Assembly: GCA_963763115.1 (NCBI GenBank)
Contig: CAVXNM010000052.1
Span: 1 to 64,000 of the forward strand
Source of the DNA: CAVQCA01 sp963763115
GTDB taxonomy: Bacteria; Pseudomonadota; Gammaproteobacteria; UBA9214
DNA length: 64,000 bases
Reading direction: 5' to 3'
Part shown: positions 26,240-35,497 of the stretch, one piece after another
Position numbering within the stretch: position 1 is the stretch's first letter
How the letters are laid out: each line of letters opens with the position of its first letter
Translations under genes and position numbers: made by a program
The notes under the pieces: model-generated
Told to the model about the DNA's origin: nothing
Seen by the model: the letters and a program-made list of their open reading frames with translations, nothing else
The model's database searches: none

Positions 26240-26842
26240 ATGAGTCGTTATTCCGTTATCGCGAGGGAAGGTCGCGCGCCAGTGCTTGCCAGCGTGCTGG
26301 CGGCGGTGCTGGTCATGCTGTCTGCCGGTTTTTATGCCTCGCTGGGGTTCTGGGTCCTCAGCCTGCTGCTGGCGCTGATTTTTCGTGATCCGGATCGTGA
26401 TGTGCCTGCCGTGCCGCTGGCCATTGTGTGCCCTGCAGACGGGAGGATCCTGTCCATCAGCATGACACACGACCCCTATCTCGACCGTCCCGCTATTCGT
26501 GTCGTGATACAGATGAACCCTTACGGGATTTTTTCGACGCGCAGTCCGGTCGAAGGCAAGGTGCTCGATCCTCCGAACATACCTCCGGGGGTGCCGCACG
26601 GGGTCTGGCTGCGCACCAATGAAGGCGATGATATCGTACTGGTGATGAACCGCGGTCGACTGCACAATACCCCGCGCTGTTACGTGCGCATCGGAGACCG
26701 GGTGGGGCAGGGTCAGCGTTGCGGCTTCATCCATCTGGGAGGGCAGGTTGACCTGTATTTACCGGAATCAAGTCGCACGATTGCGACCGCTGGTGACTGG
26801 GTGCGGGGTGGTTCTGATGTCATCGCAAAGCTCATACATTGA
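26240..26842 (+). CDS. Phosphatidylserine decarboxylase homologue lacking catalytic residues
   Basis: 200 residues with the layout of short (type II) phosphatidylserine decarboxylases. A hydrophobic hairpin (about 13-48) is followed by the soluble domain with CPADGR (D67 conserved), the RSPVEGK box and the QVDLYLP end. In active enzymes the segment before the box has the form CHVNRAPV, with a catalytic His, and the end has FGS-x-VD with the Ser that self-cleaves to pyruvoyl. Here these are IFSTRSPV (F98) and LGGQVD (G168), so both His and Ser are gone. It cannot form the pyruvoyl group and is probably not a decarboxylase. It is followed ten bases later by pssA, so a role near phosphatidylserine is inferred. 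Confidence 0.8.
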   Translation: MSRYSVIAREGRAPVLASVLAAVLVMLSAGFYASLGFWVLSLLLALIFRDPDRDVPAVPLAIVCPADGRILSISMTHDPYLDRPAIRVVIQMNPYGIFSTRSPVEGKVLDPPNIPPGVPHGVWLRTNEGDDIVLVMNRGRLHNTPRCYVRIGDRVGQGQRCGFIHLGGQVDLYLPESSRTIATAGDWVRGGSDVIAKLIH

Positions 26843-26851
26843 TAATTCAGC

Positions 26852-27673
26852 ATGAATCCGGACATGGAGCAGGACAACACAGATCACGACCCGCCGGAAT
26901 CCGGTCACCCGGATCCGGAAATTACCGAGCGCAATCCCCGGCGGGGTATCTACCTGCTGCCCAACATGATCACCACGGCCGGTTTGTTCGCCGGGTTTTA
27001 CGCTATTGTAGCGGCCATGGGGATGCGTTTCGAGGCGGCCGCGATCGCGATCTTCGTGGCCATGGTCGCCGACGGCATCGACGGCCGCGTGGCGCGTCTG
27101 ACGCGGACGCAAAGCGAGTTCGGTGTTCAGTATGACAGCCTGTCGGACATGGTTTGCTTCGGGCTGGCGCCGGCGCTGGTAATGTATGAATGGTCGCTGC
27201 ATTCCATGACCAGCATCGGCTGGGCAAAACCGGGCTGGTTGTCCGCCTTTATTTATACCGCCGGTGCGGCGTTGCGCCTGGCGCGGTTCAATGCCCAGAT
27301 TGCCACCGCCGAAAAGCGCTACTTCAAGGGCTTGCCGAGTCCCTCGGCCGCCGCCGTGCTGGCCGGACTGGTCTGGGTCGGGGCGGATCTGGGGATCGAC
27401 GGCGATCATGTCGTCTACCTGGCATTCGTACTCACCATGCTGATGGGGGGGCTGATGGTGAGCAACGTCCGCTACTACAGCTTCAAGGAAATTGATTTCA
27501 AGAATCGCGTACCCTTCGTAGGCCTGCTACTGGTGGTGGTGGCATATGTGTTCGCCTCCCTCGATCCACCCAAGGTCCTGTTTGCGGGATTTCTGATCTA
27601 TGCATTCTCCGGTCCGGTGCTGACTCTGATCAGGGTAAGAAGACGGCGCAGCGATCGGCACAAGGAAACCTGA
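26852..27673 (+). CDS. pssA: CDP-diacylglycerol-serine O-phosphatidyltransferase
   Basis: 273 residues with about eight hydrophobic segments. The CDP-alcohol phosphotransferase signature DG-x2-AR-x8-G-x3-D-x3-D is complete in DGIDGRVARLTRTQSEFG and VQYDSLSDM. This is the integral-membrane type of PssA (subclass II), which makes phosphatidylserine from CDP-diacylglycerol and serine. A charged N-terminal tail of about 30 residues precedes the first membrane segment. It follows the psd-like gene closely. Confidence 0.92.
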   Translation: MNPDMEQDNTDHDPPESGHPDPEITERNPRRGIYLLPNMITTAGLFAGFYAIVAAMGMRFEAAAIAIFVAMVADGIDGRVARLTRTQSEFGVQYDSLSDMVCFGLAPALVMYEWSLHSMTSIGWAKPGWLSAFIYTAGAALRLARFNAQIATAEKRYFKGLPSPSAAAVLAGLVWVGADLGIDGDHVVYLAFVLTMLMGGLMVSNVRYYSFKEIDFKNRVPFVGLLLVVVAYVFASLDPPKVLFAGFLIYAFSGPVLTLIRVRRRRSDRHKET

Positions 27674-27711
27674 ATTGCCCGCCGTGCTCTCCGAAGGGTT
27701 ACATTAAGGGC

Positions 27712-27740
27712 TTGGCACGGGAAAAAGTTTGTTTTATATT
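27712..27740 (+). promoter_or_regulatory. Sigma-70-type promoter of leuA
   Basis: TTGGCA (27712-27717) and TATATT (27735-27740) are separated by exactly 17 bases and match the consensus at five of six positions each. Transcription would begin about 27746-27748, some 255 bases before leuA, leaving a long leader. It is placed in the gap after pssA. Confidence 0.6.
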
Positions 27741-27747
27741 CGATCTC

Positions 27748-27852
27748 ATGAAGCCGTTTCCATTCCCATCCCGCCAGCCCCGCCTGGCTTTGCCCAAGGA
27801 TCTCCCCGGTCTCCTGCCGACTCTCCTGCGACTGCTGCCTTCGGGCAACTGA
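27748..27852 (+). CDS. Probable Leu-rich leader peptide of leuA
   Basis: A 34-codon ORF between the promoter and leuA, with nine Leu codons, seven of them in the last 16 residues (LPGLLPTLLRLLPSGN). Clusters of the end-product amino acid are the mark of attenuation leader peptides. The predicted transcription start falls at or next to its ATG, so it would be leaderless or nearly so; I see no ribosome-binding site. No clear U-tailed terminator was found between it and leuA, so an attenuation mechanism is not proven. Confidence 0.45.
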   Translation: MKPFPFPSRQPRLALPKDLPGLLPTLLRLLPSGN

Positions 27853-28001
27853 TACCGTCACGCCTGGCGAGGCCAAACGCACACAACACATAGAGTATTC
27901 CGGCAGCCCACAGGCCGCGTTATTATGCTGTCAACAGGGATGCTGTCCGGACAACCCGCTGCCGTCACGCGGATGCAGCGGATCATGAGCGGAGTCAGAC
28001 C

Positions 28002-29549
28002 ATGAGCAATGAAAAGTTAATCATTTTCGATACCACCTTGCGCGACGGGGAACAGAGTCCGGGCGCGTCGATGACGCGTGACGAGAAAGTCCGTATTGCC
28101 AAGGCCCTGGAACGCATGCGGGTGGACGTCATTGAGGCGGGATTTCCCATCGCCAGTCCGGGGGATTTCGAAGCCGTGCAGGCGGTCGCCCGCGCCGTTT
28201 CGGACAGTACCGTCTGCGGCCTTGCCCGGGCGCTCGACAGGGATATCGATCGCGCCGGTGAGGCGCTGAAACCGGCGGCTTCCTCGCGGATACATACCTT
28301 TATCGCCACCTCGCCGATTCACATGCAAATGAAGCTGCGCATGACGCAGGAGCAGGTCATCGAGCAGGCGGTGCACGCGGTAAAACGCGCTCGCACCTAT
28401 ACCGATGATGTCGAGTTCTCGCCCGAGGATGCCGGGCGTTCGGAAATCGATTTCCTCTGCCGTGTCATCGAGGCCGTGATTGCCGCCGGTGCGAAGACAG
28501 TCAATATTCCTGATACAGTCGGCTACAACCTGCCGCATCAGTTCGGGGAGTTGATACGCACCCTGATTGAACGGGTGCCCAACTCGGACAAGGCCGTCTT
28601 TTCGGTGCACTGTCATAACGATCTCGGGCTCGCGGTCGGCAACTCACTCTCCGCGGTGCTCAATGGTGCGCGCCAGGTGGAATGCACCATCAACGGTTTG
28701 GGCGAGCGGGCCGGAAATGCGGCGCTCGAGGAGATCGTGATGAGCGTCAGAACGCGTCAGGACATCTTCCCATGCCACACCGGTCTGGACACCACCCAGA
28801 TCGTGCCTTGCTCCCGGCTGGTGAGCGGGATCACCGGGTTCGCCGTACAGCCCAACAAGGCAATCGTCGGGGTCAACGCCTTTGCCCATGAGTCGGGGAT
28901 ACACCAGGACGGGGTGCTGAAGAGCCGCGAGACCTACGAAATCATGCAGGCCCAGGATGTGGGCTGGTTGGCCAACCGGATCGTGCTGGGGAAGCATTCC
29001 GGACGCAATGCCTTCCGCTCCCGCCTGCAGGATCTTGGTGTCGAGTTCGGCTCCGATGAGGAGCTGAATGATGCCTTCGCGCGCTTCAAGGACCTCGCCG
29101 ACAAGAAGCACGAGATCTTCGACGAGGACTTGCAGTCGCTGGTGACGGAATCCGGTCTCGAAGCGGAAAACGAGTGGCTCAAACTGGTCTATCTCAAGGT
29201 TTGCTCGGAAACCGGGGAAACGCCGAATGCAGCCGTCACGCTGTGGCTGGACGGGGAGGAAAAGCAGGCGAGCGCTGTCGGCGGCGGTCCCGTGGATGCG
29301 TCCTTCAGAGCCATTGAGAAACTGGTCAACAGCAAGTCCGAACTGCAGCTCTATTCGGTCAACAACATTACCAGCGGGACGGATTCCCAGGGTGAGGTGA
29401 CGGTGCGACTGCGGCTCGATGGCCGCATCGTCAACGGGCAGGGCGCGGACACCGATATCGTCATCGCCTCGGCCAAGGCCTATGTGAATGCGCTCAACAA
29501 GATCATCCAGCGCGAGCAACGGGCCCATCCCCAGCTGGGTGATGTATAA
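28002..29549 (+). CDS. leuA: 2-Isopropylmalate synthase
   Basis: 515 residues, the common long LeuA type. The HMGL-like catalytic barrel carries FDTTLRDGEQSPG (residues 8-20) and the metal-binding HCHNDLGLAVGNSL. The linker HESGIHQDGVLKSR follows, then a C-terminal allosteric domain (about 390-510) that senses leucine. It condenses 2-oxoisovalerate with acetyl-CoA, the first committed step of leucine synthesis, using the product of the ilv genes upstream. It is separated from pssA by the promoter and leader region. Confidence 0.95.
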   Translation: MSNEKLIIFDTTLRDGEQSPGASMTRDEKVRIAKALERMRVDVIEAGFPIASPGDFEAVQAVARAVSDSTVCGLARALDRDIDRAGEALKPAASSRIHTFIATSPIHMQMKLRMTQEQVIEQAVHAVKRARTYTDDVEFSPEDAGRSEIDFLCRVIEAVIAAGAKTVNIPDTVGYNLPHQFGELIRTLIERVPNSDKAVFSVHCHNDLGLAVGNSLSAVLNGARQVECTINGLGERAGNAALEEIVMSVRTRQDIFPCHTGLDTTQIVPCSRLVSGITGFAVQPNKAIVGVNAFAHESGIHQDGVLKSRETYEIMQAQDVGWLANRIVLGKHSGRNAFRSRLQDLGVEFGSDEELNDAFARFKDLADKKHEIFDEDLQSLVTESGLEAENEWLKLVYLKVCSETGETPNAAVTLWLDGEEKQASAVGGGPVDASFRAIEKLVNSKSELQLYSVNNITSGTDSQGEVTVRLRLDGRIVNGQGADTDIVIASAKAYVNALNKIIQREQRAHPQLGDV

Positions 29550-29571
29550 GACAAGGGGAATGGCGAGTGTC

Positions 29572-30303
29572 ATGATGGAGCAATCCCGGCGCAACGAATA
29601 CCTCGAGGCCATGGGTATCGAGCAGTGGGTGAGCCGTAACCGTGCGTCCGAGTCTGCCGCGCCGCAGAACGCCGGTACCACGGCGCATGCCGTCACGGCA
29701 ACAACCGCTGCGGGAAACGCCATGGAGGCGGGGGCAGAGGTGTCCGCGCTCGAATGGCCGGAACTGGAGTCCCGTGTGGCGTGCTGTACGCGCTGCGTGC
29801 TGCACGAGACACGCACCCGTACGGTCTTCGGCGCCGGCAACCGCACGGCGGACTGGCTGGTTATCGGTGAAGCTCCGGGTGCGGAAGAGGACCGGCAGGG
29901 GGAACCATTCGTGGGTCGTGCCGGCCAGTTGCTGACGGCCATGATCGCGGCGATCGGTTGCCGGCGCGAGGAGGTGTACATCACCAATATTCTCAAATGC
30001 CGCCCGCCCGGCAACCGGGACCCGCTGCCCGCAGAGGTCGCCTGTTGTCATGACTACCTGGAGCGGCAGATCGAGCTTGTCGGACCCGGGCTGATTCTGG
30101 TGGTGGGTCGCATCGCCGCGCACAATCTGTTGCAGACCGATGTCCCAATCGGGCGCCTGCGCGGGCGCGTGCACCGCTACGGAAAGGCGGGTATTCCGCT
30201 GGTGGTGACCTATCACCCGGCCTACTTGCTGCGCTCGCCGCTGGAGAAGCGCAAGTCCTGGGAAGACCTGCAGCTGGCAAAACGGGTCCATCGCGGCTTA
30301 TGA
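29572..30303 (+). CDS. Uracil-DNA glycosylase, family 4 (Fe-S)
   Basis: 243 residues from the ATG at 29572, chosen because it gives the common start (R)RNEYLEAMGIEQWVSR and lies after an AAGGGGA site. The catalytic motif is GEAPGAEEDRQGEPFVGRAG. The Fe-S cysteines are in CTRCVLHETR and near LKCRPPGNRDP and ACC. The C-terminal motif is TYHPAYLLRSP. This removes uracil from DNA (family 4, often annotated as DNA polymerase-related or udgA). An Ala/Thr-rich linker of about 40 residues lies between the N-terminal helix and the core. The frame overlaps the end of leuA if earlier starts are used. Confidence 0.88.
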   Translation: MMEQSRRNEYLEAMGIEQWVSRNRASESAAPQNAGTTAHAVTATTAAGNAMEAGAEVSALEWPELESRVACCTRCVLHETRTRTVFGAGNRTADWLVIGEAPGAEEDRQGEPFVGRAGQLLTAMIAAIGCRREEVYITNILKCRPPGNRDPLPAEVACCHDYLERQIELVGPGLILVVGRIAAHNLLQTDVPIGRLRGRVHRYGKAGIPLVVTYHPAYLLRSPLEKRKSWEDLQLAKRVHRGL

Positions 30304-30339
30304 TCGGAGGGTGTCGATCACAGGGACCGTTCAATTAGT

Positions 30340-30804
30340 ATGAGCGCCATACTTAAACAACCCGCCTTGCATTTCCGCCCCATGCAGGCAGCGGACCTGG
30401 AGGAAATAAACGCGATCGAGTGGCGCAGCTACCCTTATCCCTGGACGCGCCTGATTTTCAACGACTGCCTGCGTGCCGGGTACTGTTGCTGGGTATGCGA
30501 ACGACAGGGGGTCATAGAGGGTTACGGCGTAACCAGCATCGCGGCAGGGGAATCGCACCTTTTGAACCTGTGCGTGCGGGCAGAATCCCAGCAGCAGGGT
30601 ATCGGGCGCAAGCTGTTACTGCATCTGATATCGCTTGCCCGCCGACATAATGCCGAGATGATGTTTCTGGAAGTGCGTCCGACAAACCGGGCGGCGCGCG
30701 CTCTCTACGAAAGTATGGGATTCAATGAACTGGGCAGCCGCAGGGACTACTATCCCGCTGACCATGGTCGCGAGGATGCCCTGATCCTGGCACGGGTCCT
30801 GTGA
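30340..30804 (+). CDS. rimI: Ribosomal protein S18 alanine N-acetyltransferase
   Basis: 154 residues, a GNAT fold. The acetyl-CoA loop is RAESQQQGIGRKLLLHLI (near 83-100, RxxGxG type), followed by MMFLEVRPTNRAARALYESMGF and a DYYP-type end, which is the RimI pattern. It acetylates the N-terminal Ala of ribosomal protein S18. It follows the glycosylase gene, as is frequent in gammaproteobacteria (tsaB/rimI/udg neighbourhoods). Confidence 0.88.
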   Translation: MSAILKQPALHFRPMQAADLEEINAIEWRSYPYPWTRLIFNDCLRAGYCCWVCERQGVIEGYGVTSIAAGESHLLNLCVRAESQQQGIGRKLLLHLISLARRHNAEMMFLEVRPTNRAARALYESMGFNELGSRRDYYPADHGREDALILARVL

Positions 30805-30875
30805 TACCGGGCGACGTATTTTACCAACTGCGCTACAATAACAGTCTTTCCGAGCAGTGAAGTCTCCCGTTCGAT

Positions 30876-32456
30876 ATGACTAGCCTGACACACGAGGCGG
30901 CCCGGCGCCGTACCTTCGCCATCATTTCTCATCCCGACGCCGGCAAGACCACCCTGACCGAGAAGCTGCTGCTGTTCGGCGGGGCGATCCAGCTGGCCGG
31001 CACCGTCAAGGGTCGCAAGGCGGCGCGCCATGCGACCTCCGACTGGATGGAACTGGAAAAGGAACGCGGCATATCGGTGACCTCCTCGGTTATGCAGTTT
31101 CCCTACCGGGACCGCATGGTCAATCTGCTGGATACCCCGGGTCACGAGGATTTCTCCGAAGACACCTATCGCACACTCACCGCGGTGGATTCTGCGCTGA
31201 TGGTGATTGATTGCGCCAAGGGCGTGGAGGCGCGCACCATCAAGCTGATGGAGGTATGCCGGCTGCGCACCACGCCGATTTTCACCTTTATCAACAAGCT
31301 CGACCGGGAAGGGCGTGAATCGATCGAGCTGCTCGATGAGGTCGAGGAGGTGCTCAGGATCCGCTGCGCTCCGGTCACCTGGCCCGTGGGCATGGGCAAG
31401 CGCTTCAAGGGCGTCTATCACCTGATCGATAACAGCGTGCATCTCTACACACCTGGCAAGGGCAGCGTTCGCCAGGACGTTACCCTCATCAAGGGACTGG
31501 ACAACCCTCTGCTGGATGAAGTGCTCGGTGACCAGGCCGCGGAACTCCGCGACGAGATCGAACTGCTCAAGGGCGCGAGCCATGACTTCGAGGTGGATTC
31601 CTATCTCAAGGGTGAACTGACGCCGGTGTTTTTCGGTTCGGCGATCAATAACTTCGGCGTGCAGGAACTGCTCGACTACTTTGTGGACTATGCCCCGGGC
31701 CCGCAGCCGCACCAGACCGCCACGCGACGCGTAGATCCCGGCGAGGACAAGTTCACCGGTTTTGTGTTCAAGATCCAGGCGAATATGGATCCGCAACACC
31801 GCGACCGGATCGCCTTCCTGCGGATCTGCTCCGGCAGTTATCGCAAGGGCATGAAAATGCGCCACGTGCGCATCGCCAGGGAGGTGCAGATATCAAATGC
31901 AGTGACCTTTCTGGCGGCGGAACGCGGGCATGTTGAGGAGGCCTACACCGGCGATATCATCGGCCTGCACAACCACGGGACCATTCGCATCGGCGATACC
32001 TTTACCCAGGGGGAGGACCTCAAGTTCACCGGCATACCCAATTTCGCTCCCGAGTTATTCCGGCGCGCCATCTTGCGGGACCCCTTGCGGATGAAGGCGT
32101 TACAGAAGGGGCTGGACCAACTCTGCGAGGAAGGGGCAACCCAGTTGTTCAGGCCACTGAAGAACAATGACCTGATACTGGGGGCGGTGGGCATCCTGCA
32201 GTTTGATGTGGTCGCACACCGGCTGAGAGCCGAGTACGGTGTGGATTGCCAGTTCGAATCCGTGGGTGTGGCTACCGCCCGCTGGGTCGAATGCAGTGAC
32301 GAGAAGACCGCGCAGCGTTTTCGTGACAAGGCCTTCGACTATCTGGCAGAAGACCAGGGCGGGGCCCTGGTTTATATCGCGCCGACTCGGATCAATCTGG
32401 ATCTGGCCATCGAGAAGTGGCCCGAGGTGCAGTTCCACGCTACCCGGGAGCATTAA
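30876..32456 (+). CDS. prfC: Peptide chain release factor 3
   Basis: 526 residues, the standard RF3 length. G1 is ISHPDAGKTTLTEKLL (near 17-32), with ATSDWMELEKERGISVTSSV as switch I, DTPGHEDFSEDTYRTL as switch II and NKLDREG as G4. Domains II and III follow. The GTPase recycles RF1/RF2 from the ribosome after release. The gene faces ycgN tail to tail. Confidence 0.96.
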   Translation: MTSLTHEAARRRTFAIISHPDAGKTTLTEKLLLFGGAIQLAGTVKGRKAARHATSDWMELEKERGISVTSSVMQFPYRDRMVNLLDTPGHEDFSEDTYRTLTAVDSALMVIDCAKGVEARTIKLMEVCRLRTTPIFTFINKLDREGRESIELLDEVEEVLRIRCAPVTWPVGMGKRFKGVYHLIDNSVHLYTPGKGSVRQDVTLIKGLDNPLLDEVLGDQAAELRDEIELLKGASHDFEVDSYLKGELTPVFFGSAINNFGVQELLDYFVDYAPGPQPHQTATRRVDPGEDKFTGFVFKIQANMDPQHRDRIAFLRICSGSYRKGMKMRHVRIAREVQISNAVTFLAAERGHVEEAYTGDIIGLHNHGTIRIGDTFTQGEDLKFTGIPNFAPELFRRAILRDPLRMKALQKGLDQLCEEGATQLFRPLKNNDLILGAVGILQFDVVAHRLRAEYGVDCQFESVGVATARWVECSDEKTAQRFRDKAFDYLAEDQGGALVYIAPTRINLDLAIEKWPEVQFHATREH

Positions 32457-32467
32457 TCCGGATTGGC

Positions 32468-32920
32468 CTAGAAATCAATCCAGTGGATGATGTGGTCCTC
32501 GAGCACTTCTTTGGGCACAGTGGCTTCGGGTACGGTTTTCCCGCGCACCGATATACCGGCCTGATGGACCGTGTCCGGGTCTCCGGACACCAGCGGGTGC
32601 CACCATTCCAGTGACTGCCGATTTGCCAGCCGACGGTATGCGCAACTCAACGGCAGCCAGTCGAATTGTGCCTCGGCATTGGCTCTCAGGCTAAGGCAGT
32701 CGTGCACGATGGTCATGCGTTGCGGGTAGTTGCTGCAACGACAGTGTTCCCGATCAAGCAGGCGGCAGGCGACATTGGTGTAGAACATCAGCCCGGAGTC
32801 TTCGTCCTGCAGCTTGTGCAGACAGCAGCGGCCGCAGCCATCACAGACCGACTCCCATTCCTCTGCCGTCATCTCGGAGAGTGACTTTGTGTTCCAAAAT
32901 GCCACGGCTTCTGTAACCAT
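32468..32920 (-). CDS. ycgN: YcgN/UPF0260 Cys-rich protein
   Basis: 150 residues from the ATG at 32920 (MVTEAVAFWNTKSLSEMTAE), which has GAGG six bases upstream; another ATG lies four codons earlier. The CxxCGxCC cluster (CDGCGRCC) is followed by further cysteines (ACRLLDREHCRCSNY, DCLSL, LPLSCAYR). This matches the UPF0260/YkgJ-like family, thought to bind Zn or an Fe-S cluster. The role is not known. Confidence 0.9.
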   Translation of the reverse strand: MVTEAVAFWNTKSLSEMTAEEWESVCDGCGRCCLHKLQDEDSGLMFYTNVACRLLDREHCRCSNYPQRMTIVHDCLSLRANAEAQFDWLPLSCAYRRLANRQSLEWWHPLVSGDPDTVHQAGISVRGKTVPEATVPKEVLEDHIIHWIDF

Positions 32921-33018
32921 TGGCGGCCTCATCGGTGTGCGTGTGTTGCTTATTATCCCGGAAGCGGTCCCGTCGATGAAACTTTTGATGAAATCCTCAG
33001 CAGGAGGCATGCCAAGTT

Positions 33019-34272
33019 ATGAGTCTCACGGGAAGCCGGTGGGGATGGGCCATGTACGACTGGGCCAACTCGGCATTTGCGACCACCGTCATGGCGGGTT
33101 TTTTCCCGGTATTCTTCAAGCACTACTGGAATGCCGGCGTACCGGTAACCGAGAGCACTTTCCGGCTCGGAATGGCAAATTCGCTGGCCAGTTTGCTGAT
33201 TGTCGTGACGGCGCCGCTGCTGGGGGCTATCGGGGACTATCTAGGTCGACGCAAGCGCATGCTGCTGGGCTTCGCTTTTCTCGGGCTGCTCATGACCGGT
33301 GGGTTATATTTCTTGGGTGAAGACGAGTGGCAATTGGCCACCGCCGTGTATGTTCTGGCGGTTTTCGGTTTTTCCGGCAGTAATATTTTCTATGATTCAC
33401 TGCTGCCCTTCGTCAGCAGTCGCGATGACCTGGACCGGACCTCCGCGCTGGGTTTTTCGCTCGGGTATCTGGGCGGGGGGCTATTGCTGGGCCTGAATGT
33501 CCTCATGACTCTGCAGCCCCAGTGGTTCGGGTTGACTGACGCAGCGCTGGCGGTACGGCTCTCGTTCGTCATGGTCGCGCTCTGGTGGCTGGTTTTCTCG
33601 TTGCCGTTGATGGTGCTGGTTCCCGAACCCGAAAACCATCTACACGGAGTGACGCCACACGTCCTGGGGATCGGCTTCAGGCGGATAGGGGATACGCTGC
33701 ACAAAATCAGGCAGCTGCGCACTGTCTGGCTTTTCCTGGTTGCCTATTGGCTCTATATAGACGGTGTGGGCACGATAGTCCGCATGGCAGTCGATTATGG
33801 TCTGTCATTGGGCTTCGAGCAGAAAAGCCTGATCGTGGCGCTGTTGATTACGCAGTTCACCGGTTTTCCTGCCGTCTTGCTCTTCGGGTGGATCGGCAGC
33901 CGGTTCGGCCCCCGCGCGGGAATATTTCTGGCACTGCTGATCTACACGGTCGTGACGCTCCGCGGGGCGCTGATGGATTCGGTGGAAGATTTCTATCTGC
34001 TTGCCTTTGCCATTGGCCTGGCCCAGGGTGGCATACAGGCCCTGAGCAGATCGTTCTACGCGCGCATGATACCCGAGGGTCATGCAGCGGAATTCTTCGG
34101 TTTCTACAACATGCTGGGCAAGTTCGCGGCGATTCTGGGTCCGCTGATGATAGGCCTGGTCGGGACCATGACCGGCAGTCCGCGTGCCGGTATCCTGTCC
34201 TTGCTGGTACTGTTCGTGGCGGGTGCAATGCTGCTGATCAGGGTGAACCCGGACGCGACCCATCGCCCCTGA
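33019..34272 (+). CDS. MFS transporter, UMF1/Atg22-like
   Basis: 417 residues with about 12 hydrophobic segments. The N-terminal WGWAMYDWANSAFATTVMAG is the hallmark of the UMF1 family (bacterial relatives of yeast vacuolar effluxer Atg22), together with GDYLGRRKRMLLG between TM2 and TM3. The C-terminal half repeats with GLAQGGIQALSRSFYARMIP and EFFGFYNMLGKFAAILGPL. The substrate is unknown; amino-acid efflux has been proposed for relatives. Divergent from ycgN, 98 bases apart. Confidence 0.85.
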   Translation: MSLTGSRWGWAMYDWANSAFATTVMAGFFPVFFKHYWNAGVPVTESTFRLGMANSLASLLIVVTAPLLGAIGDYLGRRKRMLLGFAFLGLLMTGGLYFLGEDEWQLATAVYVLAVFGFSGSNIFYDSLLPFVSSRDDLDRTSALGFSLGYLGGGLLLGLNVLMTLQPQWFGLTDAALAVRLSFVMVALWWLVFSLPLMVLVPEPENHLHGVTPHVLGIGFRRIGDTLHKIRQLRTVWLFLVAYWLYIDGVGTIVRMAVDYGLSLGFEQKSLIVALLITQFTGFPAVLLFGWIGSRFGPRAGIFLALLIYTVVTLRGALMDSVEDFYLLAFAIGLAQGGIQALSRSFYARMIPEGHAAEFFGFYNMLGKFAAILGPLMIGLVGTMTGSPRAGILSLLVLFVAGAMLLIRVNPDATHRP

Positions 34273-34367
34273 CGACTGGTTCAGGTACGAGTCAGAGTCC
34301 AGTCACAGGGGTTGGCCAGGCCGGGTCGCGTCGACGGGGAGTCACCTGCCAAGGATCAGCGGGGCTT

Positions 34368-35497
34368 TCAAGTGCCTTCCCTGGATTGCCCTGCGGGAGT
34401 GCGCTGCCTCTTCTTCAATTCCTCGAGACGAGCCAGGACCTTCCTTGCGCGTTCCAGCCGTTCAGTGAGTTCCGGATTGTCCGGGTCCAGTTCGAGCGCG
34501 CCTTCCCAGGAATGGATCGCCCTGACGACATTATCGGCGCGATACTGCCTGTCACCCTTGCTGGTTAACTCCCTGACCCTCGACCGGATCGCGTCGTTCA
34601 GGCGGGTTCTTACCGCCACGACTTTGCCGCTTTCGCTCCCGCCTTTCGGTAATTCGAGGAAAATACGATACGCCGCTGGCAGGTCATTGTTATCGAGGGC
34701 CCGTTCCGTCTGTTCCAGAACTCCCTGGGTCTTGTCCCGGTGGTTCCTGGCCAGTCTTTTCTCTTCCTTGACCTGGATGATGTGTGTCTTCTTCTCATCG
34801 CTCTGGCGCTGCGTCGCACGCACGGACTCCAGTTGCGACAAAGCCGTCCGGACCTCGGGGGTTTCATTGATCGCCTGTGCGTAATGCAGGCATTTGTCCG
34901 CCGTCTCCAGATCATTTTTCTGCAAAGTCTCTTCCCCGCAAGCCAGCAGCCTCACGGCAAGGTCATTCGCCTGCTGCTGGCTGAGAGTGTTCTTCAGGCG
35001 TTGCACCAGGCTGGGGGTGTCCAGGTTGAGGTGCTCTTTATAGATCTCCTGCTGCGCAACGAAATATTCGGCATCTGTGAGCAGTTCACGCCGTTCATTC
35101 TCCCTGAGCCGTTCGGTCCGTTCCGCGTCGAGCCGGCACTTGTAGGCGTTTAACCGTGGGCTGTCCGGAAGCTTTCTGCAGCGCCTCGACAAGCAGTTCG
35201 TTCGCACTGTAAAGGTCATTATCCGATTCCCTGATCATGACATCGGACAGGATAGCAGTTTCATAAGCACTGATCCGTTCGTTGAGCTGCATGCGGGTCT
35301 CGGGTGTATCCAGGTAGGGATACTGCTATGAGCAGTTGCTCGGCGCGACCGTATTCCTGGTTTTCCATGTATACGCCAAGATCCCCGGGACGATCCGGTT
35401 CCAACCTTAAGGCGCCGAGATGCTCGCAACCCGACAGAAAAGCCAGCAGGCCCAGCAGGGCGATCAGTTTACCCGGTCTGCAAATAAGGGTATTCAT
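34368..35497 (-). pseudogene. TPR-like lipoprotein gene broken by two frameshifts
   Basis: Three frames join into one protein. 35497-~35335 reads MNTLICRPGKL, then LIALLGLLAFLSGC (lipobox, C24) up to GRAEQLLI. About 35335-35170 reads QYPYLDTPETRMQLNERISA to ELLVEALQ. 35170-34368 reads KLPDSPRLNAYKCRLDAERT to the end. Removing one base at each junction (near 35333 and in the AAA run near 35174) restores continuity. The protein is helical with TPR-like repeats (HSWEGALELDPDNPELTERL) and charged coiled coil. Its start overlaps the cyclase stop by 29 bases, so the two are a unit. Either a pseudogene or a sequence error; the last ORF (34368-35219) is the longest piece. Confidence 0.6.
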
